Positions 42,393 through 48,783 of a stretch of 48,783 nt of DNA are shown here, piece after piece. How positions within the stretch are numbered: the first letter of the stretch is position 1; each line of letters opens with the position of its first letter. The position numbers were made by a program, and so were the translations under genes. Origin of the DNA: an uncultured Eubacteriales bacterium (GTDB lineage: Bacteria > Bacillota > Clostridia > Oscillospirales > CAG-272); assembly GCA_934432675.1 (NCBI GenBank), contig CAKRYT010000009.1, positions 1-48,783 of the forward strand, given 5' to 3'. The notes under the pieces were generated by a model. That model did not search any database. It was not told the origin of the DNA and saw only the letters and a program-made list of their open reading frames with translations.

Positions 42393-43428
42393 CGTCGGTT
42401 TCGTCTGCGGGCGCGGTCTCGACGACCGTTTCCGTTTCGGTGACGGTTACTTCGGTATCCTCCGGTGCCGCCTCTGCGGCCTCGGCCACGGTGTCGACCT
42501 CGACAACCGTCTCGACGGCGTCGGCATCGGTCTCGCCTGCCGGGGCTTTTGCCTTCGGTTTCGACTCGCCCCTACGCTTGCCGCTCCGGTTCTGTGCCCC
42601 CTCGGGGTAGATCACAACGCGGCGGTTGGAGTCGGAGCCGATGGACTGCGTCGTGACGCCCTCGATGGACTGCACTTCGGAGTGGATGATACGTCTCTCG
42701 TAGGGGGTCATGGGTTCCAGCGTCACCTTCGTGCTGCGGGCGATCGCCTTGTTTGCCATGCGGCGGGCAAGGCGGCGCAGGGTCTGCTCGCGCTTGGCGC
42801 GGTAGCCCTCAATATCGATGGTCACGCGGCTGCGGTCGCGCTCACCGTTCGAGTCTTTCTGGGAGGAGGCGAGGTTGGCGAGGTATTGCAGAGCGTCGAG
42901 CGTATCGCCGTGATGGCCGATGAGCAGAGAGGCGTTCTCCCCCTTGATGCTGACGCGGCGGGTGCCGTCATCGCAACGGAGCAGTTCGGTCTCCACGTCG
43001 GTGAGCCCGAGGTCGGACACAAGCGTATTGACGAAGTCAAAGGCGCGGTCGTCGCCCGGTTTGGCATCGACATGCTCGAAGTGCAGGTCTTCCTCCGGCA
43101 CGGCGGCGGGTTTTTCCGGTGCCGCTTTCGGTGCCTTCGTTACCTTGGGGGTGCGCGCCTCTTCACGGCGCGCGGGTTTCTCACGCTTCGGTGTTGCGGG
43201 CTTTTCCTCGCGCGGGCGGCGCACTTCACGGCGGGGCTCCGCGTCCGGGACCTCCATGCAGGCCTTAACTTTGGCGGGTCTGACACCGATGATCCCGAAG
43301 ATCCCGCGGGACCCGAGGTCAATCGTTTCAAAAGTGACGTCATCGAGTTCTCCGGCACCGAGCGCGAGGCGGGCGTTCTGCTGCGCCTCTGCCAGGTCCT
43401 TACCGGAGGCAGTTATTTCTTTTTTCAA
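42385..43428 (-). CDS. jag: RNA-binding protein Jag (KhpB)
   Basis: A 347-residue RNA-binding protein. Residues 1-50 are the Jag-N domain (ASGKDLAEAQQNARLALG, GSRGIFGIIGVRPAKV). A Lys/Pro/Glu-rich linker follows. Residues about 125-205 are the KH domain with LLIGHHGDTLDALQYLANL, and residues about 210-280 are R3H (MTPYERRIIHSEVQ). A Val/Glu/Thr-rich acidic tail of about 60 residues follows and is longer than in B. subtilis SpoIIIJ-associated Jag. Known to pair with KhpA in control of cell elongation. It sits between yidC and mnmE, the conserved order. Confidence 0.95.
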   Translation of the reverse strand: MKKEITASGKDLAEAQQNARLALGAGELDDVTFETIDLGSRGIFGIIGVRPAKVKACMEVPDAEPRREVRRPREEKPATPKREKPARREEARTPKVTKAPKAAPEKPAAVPEEDLHFEHVDAKPGDDRAFDFVNTLVSDLGLTDVETELLRCDDGTRRVSIKGENASLLIGHHGDTLDALQYLANLASSQKDSNGERDRSRVTIDIEGYRAKREQTLRRLARRMANKAIARSTKVTLEPMTPYERRIIHSEVQSIEGVTTQSIGSDSNRRVVIYPEGAQNRSGKRRGESKPKAKAPAGETDADAVETVVEVDTVAEAAEAAPEDTEVTVTETETVVETAPADETDDA

Positions 43429-43448
43429 AGCCGTTATCCTCTTTTTGA

Positions 43449-44507
43449 TTAATATTCGTCATCGTCGTCCACATAGTGGAGCGATTTGGGCTTTCCGTTT
43501 TCATCAACGCTGGTGCCTGTGATGGAACGGTCGGCAGGTCCGCCGTTCTTTTTCATCTCCCGCTGCATCATCCGGATCTCTTCATCCGTGTACTTCGGCA
43601 GCGGCATGACCTTCGCCAGAATGAGCATCTGGACGATACCGAGCACCGAGGTATAGACCCAGTACACGCCGACGGCACCCGAGACCCGGAAAGCGATCCA
43701 GAGTTGGAGCAGAGGCATCATGATGTTCATGAGGAACATGGAGGTCTTCTGCTGCTGTGCCATCTGCTGGTTCAGGCCGTTGTCATTGAACTTACGGGAG
43801 AGCCAGGTCGTGAGCAGGGCAAGCCCCGCGCACAGGAACGGAATGATGAGCAGAAGCAGGTTCCACTTGTTACCGTCGAGTTTTCCCTCGACGTTGAAGG
43901 CCGGATTGAGCCCCAGGTTGATCTTACCGAAAATGTTATAGTTCGGGAGTTTGTCAACACCGATCCCCGCAATCTCCCGTAAAAGATCCGGCTGTTCGCG
44001 GAGTTGCCCGATCATTTCGATGTGGGCGGTATCCGGGATCTTTTTGAATGCCTCCGCTACGTTGTCGGGATACAGGGTGTTATAGAGTGTCAGCACCACA
44101 CTGTCTGCGAGCCCGACGCAGTATTTCAGCGGCATACGGATGATGCGGTAGAGGGCAATCAGGATCGGGAACTGGATGAGGAGCGGCAGACACCCGGAGA
44201 GCGGGGAATACCCTTCCTTCTGTTGCAGTTCCATGAGTTCATCCTGTTTCTTTTTCAGGGTGACGCGGTCGTTACGGCCTGCGTACTTTTTCTCGATCAT
44301 CATCATCTTCGGGCGGAGCATCGCACCCTTGATCTGGGCCTTCTGCTGCTTGATACCGAAGGGGAGTGTGACCAGTTTGATGGCCAGTGCGAACAAGAAC
44401 AGGGAAATCAGGTAGTGACCGCCGCTGATCTTGTTGAAAAATTGCATGACATAGCCGAAGGGGATCGCAAAGATATCCCAGAAGCTACTGAAATTCATAC
44501 TTAACAT
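43449..44507 (-). CDS. yidC: Membrane protein insertase YidC
   Basis: A 352-residue insertase of the Oxa1/YidC family. About five membrane segments, with GHYLISLFLFALAIKLVTLPF, the conserved cytosolic hairpin (KMMMIEKKYAGRNDRVTLKKKQDELM), and EGYSPLSGCLPLLIQFPILIALYRII. There is no lipoprotein signal, unlike SpoIIIJ. The soluble loop between the second and third segment is larger than usual. Several ATGs occur. The one at 44507 is chosen because it overlaps the yidD stop (ATGTTAA), a typical coupling, but the ATG at 44519 is also possible. The C-terminus is an acidic DDDDEY tail. Confidence 0.93.
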   Translation of the reverse strand: MLSMNFSSFWDIFAIPFGYVMQFFNKISGGHYLISLFLFALAIKLVTLPFGIKQQKAQIKGAMLRPKMMMIEKKYAGRNDRVTLKKKQDELMELQQKEGYSPLSGCLPLLIQFPILIALYRIIRMPLKYCVGLADSVVLTLYNTLYPDNVAEAFKKIPDTAHIEMIGQLREQPDLLREIAGIGVDKLPNYNIFGKINLGLNPAFNVEGKLDGNKWNLLLLIIPFLCAGLALLTTWLSRKFNDNGLNQQMAQQQKTSMFLMNIMMPLLQLWIAFRVSGAVGVYWVYTSVLGIVQMLILAKVMPLPKYTDEEIRMMQREMKKNGGPADRSITGTSVDENGKPKSLHYVDDDDEY

Positions 44508-44809
44508 ACTGTTTTCCATTTCTCTCGGTCGTTGGCACTCGCGCGCATGATCTTGCATTGAATGACACTTCTCGGTGCCCGGAGCCGTTTGAGTCCGCTT
44601 TTCGGGACGGGATCGTACCCGCCTTTTGAAAACGGGTTGCATCGGAGGATGCGCGAAACGGTCAGGAGCAGTGCCGGGAAGAAACCTCGTGTTTTGAAAG
44701 CCTCAACGGCATAGGATGAACAGGTCGGACGGAACCTGCAACAAGGCGGTTTGAGCGGCGAGATGCATTTTTGATAGAGTTTGATAAGTCCGATGGCGAG
44801 CCACTTCAT
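44501..44809 (-). CDS. yidD: Membrane protein insertion efficiency factor YidD
   Basis: A 102-residue amphipathic protein. The motif CRFRPTCSSYAVEA and IRLYQ-like start (LIKLYQKCISPLKPPC) define the YidD family, which helps YidC. The C-terminal 30 residues extend beyond the family's usual end. Its ATG overlaps the rnpA stop (ATGA) and its stop overlaps the yidC start, so rnpA-yidD-yidC are translationally linked. Confidence 0.93.
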   Translation of the reverse strand: MKWLAIGLIKLYQKCISPLKPPCCRFRPTCSSYAVEAFKTRGFFPALLLTVSRILRCNPFSKGGYDPVPKSGLKRLRAPRSVIQCKIMRASANDREKWKTVC

Positions 44810-45183
44810 GACGGAAAGAGCCCCAGTTTCTCAAACGCACGCGCCATATCGCGTGCGAGCTCGGTCGATTTCATTTTGGTGGCGGGTTCACGGGCGGCGA
44901 GGATGATGAGGTGCCCGGGGCGAACCCCGCGGGACTTATCGAGCTGACGGTATGCCTCACGCAGGATCCTGCGGCACCGCGAGCGCACGACGGCACCCCC
45001 GAGCTTTTTGGAAACGGTGAGACCGATTCTGTTTACCATGATCTTTTGCGGATGCGCGCGTTTGAGTCTCTCCCGCAGATAGTCGGGCAGGACGTACACC
45101 GCGAGCGACGGTGTGACAAAACGCTTGCCTTTGGAATACGCTTTCTGATACAAATGGTTCTCACATACGGCGGTAAACTTCAC
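44806..45183 (-). CDS. rnpA: Ribonuclease P protein component
   Basis: A 125-residue basic protein that assists RNase P RNA in cutting tRNA leaders. It has the hydrophobic-cleft pattern and the basic helix KLGGAVVRSRCRRILREAYR. In the nearly universal RNR motif of this helix the central Asn is Ser (RSR), an unusual change. It lies between the rpmH transcript hairpin at 45226-45254 and yidD. Confidence 0.95.
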   Translation of the reverse strand: MKFTAVCENHLYQKAYSKGKRFVTPSLAVYVLPDYLRERLKRAHPQKIMVNRIGLTVSKKLGGAVVRSRCRRILREAYRQLDKSRGVRPGHLIILAAREPATKMKSTELARDMARAFEKLGLFPS

Positions 45184-45225
45184 TTTTGTGATCCCCCTTG
45201 TCTCCGACGGTATTTAAGAAAAAAA

Positions 45226-45254
45226 CCCGATAAAGCACCGTTGGGCTTATCGGG
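45226..45254 (-). terminator. Attenuator between rpmH and rnpA
   Basis: On the minus strand CCCGATAA (45254-45247) pairs with TTATCGGG (45233-45226), followed at once by a run of seven T-equivalents. It would terminate part of the transcripts after rpmH and so set a high L34 to RnpA ratio. Confidence 0.8.
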
Positions 45255-45272
45255 ATGTCTTGCGAGCCGATA

Positions 45273-45407
45273 TTAGTAGGTGAGTCTCGCTCTACCCTTG
45301 GCGCGTCTTCTTTTCAGTACCTTTCTGCCGTTGGCAGTCGCCATCCTTTTACGGAAGCCGTGCTCTTTGCTTCTCTGTCTTTTCTTAGGCTGATAGGTTC
45401 TTTTCAT
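45273..45407 (-). CDS. rpmH: 50S ribosomal protein L34
   Basis: A 44-residue very basic protein: MKRTYQPKKRQRSKEHGF at the start, MATANGRKVLKRRRAKGR in the middle, end RLTY. This is the standard L34. AGGAGGTGCTAAA precedes the ATG and a consensus promoter lies at 45479-45507. It heads the rpmH-rnpA-yidD-yidC-jag-mnmE cluster normally beside the chromosome origin. Confidence 0.97.
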   Translation of the reverse strand: MKRTYQPKKRQRSKEHGFRKRMATANGRKVLKRRRAKGRARLTY

Positions 45408-45478
45408 TTTAGCACCTCCTCTTTCGATAGTCGGTAACCGACCGGTACCGCGTAGGTTCGCGTATTCACAACACGATT

Positions 45479-45507
45479 ATTATAATGGAACGCTCCACCC
45501 TTGTCAA
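45479..45507 (-). promoter_or_regulatory. Consensus sigma-A promoter of the rpmH operon
   Basis: On the minus strand perfect TTGACA (45502-45507), 17 bp, perfect TATAAT (45479-45484). Confidence 0.93.
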
Positions 45508-45558
45508 GTCTTTTTTATAAATATTCGTGCGTACGCGCGAGAAAGTCGCTCGCGGGAC

Positions 45559-45587
45559 TTTACAAAACGGGTGGAGTATGCTACAAT
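45559..45587 (+). promoter_or_regulatory. Sigma-A promoter of mtaB-glyQS
   Basis: TTTACA (45559-45564), 17 bp, TACAAT (45582-45587), 31 bases before the GTG start. Confidence 0.75.
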
Positions 45588-45618
45588 GATCGGGTAAGAA
45601 AACAGGGGAGGGGATCGC

Positions 45619-46947
45619 GTGGAGCAGTATACCGTCGGGCTGTGTACGCTCGGATGCAAGGTTTCGCAGTACGAGACCGAGGCGATCGCCGAGGACTTTG
45701 AGAAGCGGGGGTTCGCGCGTCGCTCTTTTGACGACGTGTGCGACGTCTACGTGATCAACACCTGCACCGTGACGGGGGAGGCGGACCGCAAGTCGCGGCA
45801 ATGTATCCGCCGCGCCCGACGACTGAATCCGTCGGCACTCATCTACGTGACCGGTTGCTACGCACAGACTTCCCCCGGCGACGTCGCCGCCATCGAGGGG
45901 GTTACCGGGGTGTTCGGCTCCTACGGGAAAATGGAGATTGCCGCCAGAGCGGAGGCGCATCTTACGGCTCCGCCCTGTGCTTCATCGGCACCGGATATTT
46001 GGGTTTCCGACCTGCGCGCCGCACCCTTTGAGCCGATGCAGGTGGCGGCATCCCCGCGCACGCGCGCGTACGTCAAGATCGAGGACGGCTGTGAATGCCG
46101 TTGCACGTATTGTGCCATTCCGGGGGCGCGGGGGCACGTCCGCTCCAAACCGCCGGAGGATGTGCTCGCCGAGGTGGCGGCACTCGCCCGCGGCGGCACG
46201 CGGGAGGTTGTGCTCACGGGGATTGAGACGGCGTCTTACGGCGTTGACCTCGGGGACTACCGCCTGATAGACCTTTTGGAGGCGTTGGAGGCACAGCATT
46301 CCGTCGATCGCATACGCCTCGGCTCGCTCTCGCCGGAACTCATGACGGAAAAGTTCTGTGCGCGGCTCGGGCAGCTGCGCACCGTGACGCCGCATTTCCA
46401 TCTCAGTATGCAGAGCGGCTCGGACGCGGTGCTCCGCGCCATGAAACGGCGTTACAATGCGGGACAGGCCCTCGCGGCCCTCGCGCGCGTGCGCGCCGTG
46501 ATGCCCGACGTGCAGTTTACGACCGACATGATGGTCGGTTTCCCCGGTGAGGGGGAGCGGGAGTTCGACGAGACGATGGCGTTTGCCCGTGAGGCGCGTT
46601 TCCTCACCATGCACGTCTTTGCTTATTCGCGGCGTAAGAACACGCCCGCAGCAGATTATCCCGCGCAGGTGCCGGAGAGTGTCAAGGCGGAGCGCAGTCA
46701 TCGGCTCCTCGCACTCGGGCATGAAATACGGGACGGGATCCTTGCCGAAATCGTCAAGGCGGAGCCGGAATTACGGCTCCTCCTCGAAACCAGGGAGGGC
46801 GACAGATGGCGCGGGCACACCGATGCGTTTCTGGAAGCGGAGGTGGCACTCGGGGGGGATCGGCACGGGGAACTCGTGACCGTGCGCCCGACCGCCGTGC
46901 AGGACGGCATTTTGCTTTGCGACTACATAAATTCAAATAGAGATTAA
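45619..46947 (+). CDS. mtaB: tRNA (N6-threonylcarbamoyladenosine(37)-C2) methylthiotransferase MtaB
   Basis: A 442-residue radical-SAM enzyme. The N-terminal UPF0004 cluster cysteines are C13 (LGCKVSQYE), C49 and C80 (TGCYAQ). The SAM cluster is C158-ECR-C162-TY-C165. A C-terminal TRAM-like domain is shortened. The LGCKVxQYE start sets it apart from MiaB and RimO. It converts t6A37 to ms2t6A37. The GTG start is five bases after GGGAGGGG. A copy of the GGAGCCG-core hairpin sequence occurs inside the gene at 46764-46783. glyQS follows at 13 bases. Confidence 0.94.
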   Translation: MEQYTVGLCTLGCKVSQYETEAIAEDFEKRGFARRSFDDVCDVYVINTCTVTGEADRKSRQCIRRARRLNPSALIYVTGCYAQTSPGDVAAIEGVTGVFGSYGKMEIAARAEAHLTAPPCASSAPDIWVSDLRAAPFEPMQVAASPRTRAYVKIEDGCECRCTYCAIPGARGHVRSKPPEDVLAEVAALARGGTREVVLTGIETASYGVDLGDYRLIDLLEALEAQHSVDRIRLGSLSPELMTEKFCARLGQLRTVTPHFHLSMQSGSDAVLRAMKRRYNAGQALAALARVRAVMPDVQFTTDMMVGFPGEGEREFDETMAFAREARFLTMHVFAYSRRKNTPAADYPAQVPESVKAERSHRLLALGHEIRDGILAEIVKAEPELRLLLETREGDRWRGHTDAFLEAEVALGGDRHGELVTVRPTAVQDGILLCDYINSNRD

Positions 46948-46960
46948 ACGGAGAAATATC

Positions 46961-48361
46961 ATGGAAAACACCAAAAAGACCATGGACAAGATCGTAGCCC
47001 TCTGCAAGGGTCGCGGCTTTATCTTCGCCGGGTCCGAGATTTACGGCGGGCTTGCGAACACCTGGGACTACGGTCCTCTCGGCGTGGAGTTCAAAAACAA
47101 CGTCAAGCGCGCGTGGTGGAAGAAGTTCGTACAGGAAAATCCGTACAATGTCGGGCTTGACGCCGCCATTCTGATGAACCCGCAGACGTGGGTGGCATCC
47201 GGGCATCTGGCGGGCTTTTCCGACCCACTCATGGACTGCCGTGAGTGCCATGAGCGCTTCCGCGCAGACAAGCTCATTGAGGATTACTGTGCCGCCGAGG
47301 GCGTGACGCTGGAGAAGCCGATCGACGCCATGAGCCAGGCGGAGATGAAGGCGTTTATTGACGAGCACAAGGTGCCGTGCCCGACCTGCGGCAAGCACAA
47401 CTTTACGGACATCCGGCAGTTCAACCTGATGTTCAAGACCTTCCAGGGCGTCACCGAGGATGCGAAGAACACCGTGTATCTGCGCCCCGAGACGGCGCAG
47501 GGCATCTTCACCAACTTTGTGAACGTGCAGCGCTCCTCCCGTAAGAAGATCCCGTTCGGCATCGGGCAGATCGGTAAGTCGTTCCGTAACGAGATCACCC
47601 CCGGTAACTTCATCTTCCGCGTGCGTGAGTTTGAGCAGATGGAGCTGGAGTTTTTCTGCAAGCCGGGCACGGACCTCGAATGGTTTGCTTACTGGCGCAA
47701 TTTCTGCCGTGAATTTCTGCTCGGGCTCGGGATGCGGGAGGAAAACCTGCGTCTGCGTGACCACTCGCCCGAGGAATTGTGCTTCTACTCCAAGGCGACG
47801 ACCGACTTTGAGTTCCTGTTCCCGTTCGGGTGGGGCGAACTGTGGGGCGTTGCCGACCGTACCGACTACGACCTGACCCAGCACCAGACCGTTTCCGGTC
47901 AGTCGATGGAATATTTCGATCAGGAGAGCGGGGAAAAGTATATCCCGTACGTCATCGAGCCGAGCCTTGGTGTCGAGCGCAGTGTGCTCGCATTCCTGGT
48001 GGATGCCTACGATGAAGAAGAGATCGCCGAGGGTGACACGCGTGTCGTTCTGCACCTGCACCCGGCCCTCGCACCCGTGAAGTGTGCGGTCCTGCCGCTC
48101 TCGAAGAAACTCGCCGATGACGCGATGCCGCTCTACACCGAACTTTCCAAGGTGATGAACTGCGAGTTTGACGTTGCCGGTTCGATCGGCAAGCGGTACC
48201 GCCGCCAGGATGAGATCGGCACGCCGTTCTGCATCACCTACGACTTTGATACCAAGGAGAACGACGGCTGCGTGACCGTGCGTGACCGTGATACGATGGA
48301 GCAGGTCCGTATGCCGATCGGCGAGGTCAAGGCGTATATCGAATCCAAAATCGCGTATTGA
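46961..48361 (+). CDS. glyQS: Glycyl-tRNA synthetase, homodimeric class II
   Basis: A 466-residue single-chain enzyme of the alpha2 type. Zinc-like Cys pairs (CRECHERF, CPTCGKHNF), motif 2 (RNEITPGNFIFRVREFEQMELEFF) and motif 3 (GVERSVLAFL) are all visible, with the anticodon-binding domain at the C-terminus. It charges tRNA-Gly. The ATG is 13 bases after the mtaB stop with GGAG upstream. Firmicute glyQS genes often have a glycine T-box leader. None is possible here because of the tight spacing. Confidence 0.97.
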   Translation: MENTKKTMDKIVALCKGRGFIFAGSEIYGGLANTWDYGPLGVEFKNNVKRAWWKKFVQENPYNVGLDAAILMNPQTWVASGHLAGFSDPLMDCRECHERFRADKLIEDYCAAEGVTLEKPIDAMSQAEMKAFIDEHKVPCPTCGKHNFTDIRQFNLMFKTFQGVTEDAKNTVYLRPETAQGIFTNFVNVQRSSRKKIPFGIGQIGKSFRNEITPGNFIFRVREFEQMELEFFCKPGTDLEWFAYWRNFCREFLLGLGMREENLRLRDHSPEELCFYSKATTDFEFLFPFGWGELWGVADRTDYDLTQHQTVSGQSMEYFDQESGEKYIPYVIEPSLGVERSVLAFLVDAYDEEEIAEGDTRVVLHLHPALAPVKCAVLPLSKKLADDAMPLYTELSKVMNCEFDVAGSIGKRYRRQDEIGTPFCITYDFDTKENDGCVTVRDRDTMEQVRMPIGEVKAYIESKIAY

Positions 48362-48404
48362 GCCACAACAAACCGGACTCCGGCGGATCCCTCATAAAGA
48401 AAGT

Positions 48405-48439
48405 GCGGCGGCGCGCCTGCGGGCGCACCGCCGCTTTTT
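48405..48439 (+). terminator. Intrinsic terminator of mtaB-glyQS
   Basis: GCGGCGG pairs with CCGCCGC, with an inner GCGCC/GGCGC extension, followed by TTTTT. Confidence 0.9.
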
Positions 48440-48460
48440 GATAAAAATGCGAAAAAGGTC

Positions 48461-48489
48461 TTGCCAAAGTGCAAAATATATGCTACAAT
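48461..48489 (+). promoter_or_regulatory. Sigma-A promoter of tRNA-Trp
   Basis: TTGCCA (48461-48466), 17 bp, TACAAT (48484-48489), 32 bases before the tRNA. Confidence 0.8.
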
Positions 48490-48521
48490 CATTCTCGCCT
48501 GTAAGATAGGTACCAATCAAT

Positions 48522-48597
48522 AGGGGTGTAGTTCAGTTGGTAGAATCGCGGTCTCCAAAACCGTTGGTCCTGGGTTCGAGTCCTAGCGCCCCTGCCA
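48522..48597 (+). tRNA. tRNA-Trp (anticodon CCA), 3' CCA encoded
   Basis: Acceptor AGGGGTG with CGCCCCT, discriminator G, encoded CCA (48595-48597), anticodon loop CTCCAAA flanked by GCGGT/ACCGT, T arm CTGGG-TTCGAGT-CCTAG. Single-gene transcript with promoter and terminator. Confidence 0.95.
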
Positions 48598-48602
48598 AAA
48601 AG

Positions 48603-48632
48603 TCCGAGAGCAATCGCTTTCGGATTTTTTTA
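48603..48632 (+). terminator. Intrinsic terminator of tRNA-Trp
   Basis: TCCGAGAGC pairs with GCTTTCGGA (one G-T/mismatch), loop AATC, then seven T. Confidence 0.9.
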
Positions 48633-48783
48633 TTTTGGCAGGGGCACGGACTCGCCCCCGTTTTCCTGCGGAAAACAGGGTTCTCCGACGGCGAAAACGA
48701 AGCAAATCGCCTCGCCGGCGGCGTAAAGCCGCGAGCGACGCTCAAAGCCGTTTTCGGGCGCGTCGCCCGAAACGCCCCGCCGG
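48633..48783 (-). repeat. tRNA-Trp-3'-end-mimicking repeat (inverted), reaches window end
   Basis: Bases 48633-48654 copy, in inverted orientation, the last bases of tRNA-Trp. TTTTGGCAGGGGC is identical, then GGACTCG is shared after a three-base loss. Read on the minus strand it ends GCCCCTGCCA like a tRNA. The GC-rich body (48655-48783) contains short motifs also seen in the body of the left repeat (GCCGAAA/TTTCGGC, GAGCGACG). No gene is supported. Confidence 0.55.

Noticed and set aside
45408..45618. Chromosome origin upstream of rpmH
   Set aside because: Only one poor DnaA-box-like site, no box cluster, no dnaA; explained by two back-to-back promoters.
48533..48745. 70-codon frame on the minus strand ending in tRNA-Trp
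   Set aside because: It covers the tRNA gene itself; peptides of this kind are known artefacts.

Overview
The window looks like a GC-rich chromosomal segment of an anaerobic, probably spore-forming Firmicute of class Clostridia (an uncultured gut Oscillospirales- or Christensenellales-like lineage is my guess). Reasons: promoters are almost uniformly TTGNNN-17 bp-TANAAT with strong AGGAGG ribosome sites; tRNAs encode their CCA; there is a SleB-type cortex hydrolase, an FMN-riboswitch/RibU unit, an Fe-S L-serine dehydratase, FeoAB and a homodimeric class II glycyl-tRNA synthetase. The species is inference only.

Layout. (1) 1-640: end of an AT-richer gene fragment (GIY-YIG-like), a repeat whose end copies the 3' end of the neighbouring tRNA, then tRNA-Ser(GCU). 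(2) 845-3320: a collagen-like surface protein and a family 2 glycosyltransferase, both preceded by sigma-K-like promoter elements, probably a spore-surface glycoprotein and its modifier. (3) 3357-6800: DUF1653 protein, a frameshifted AlkD-type DNA repair gene, an unrecognised 406-aa protein and a CxxxxCxxxCC flagellin-methylase-family protein. (4) 6857-10859: membrane protein, DUF1015 protein, L-serine dehydratase and TIGR01440 protein in one direction. (5) 11051-16526: FeoAB, an FAD oxidoreductase, and a TetR regulator with a PlsC acyltransferase. (6) 16611-25681: GH36 alpha-galactosidase, a two-lipoprotein pair (unknown + metallo-beta-lactamase fold), SleB-like hydrolase, phosphoribosyltransferase, CmpB-like membrane protein and a second FAD oxidoreductase.

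(7) 25871-38692 is the information-processing core: rpoB-rpoC from a long leader with two candidate promoters, then rpsL-rpsG-fusA-tuf from its own promoter. The usual upstream rplK-A-J-L genes are absent. (8) 38793-40615: FMN riboswitch with terminator controlling ribU, then a stand-alone CinA/PncC domain protein. (9) 40662-45507 (minus strand): rpmH-rnpA-yidD-yidC-jag-mnmE-RNHCP, the classical origin-proximal cluster, here without dnaA. (10) 45559-48783: mtaB-glyQS, tRNA-Trp(CCA) and a second tRNA-end-mimicking repeat.

The two most unusual signals are the tRNA-end-mimicking repeats beside both tRNA genes, and a dispersed hairpin family with an invariant GGAGCCG/CGGCTCC core and compensating outer stems placed behind many genes. 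No CRISPR array, insertion sequence or prophage is visible.
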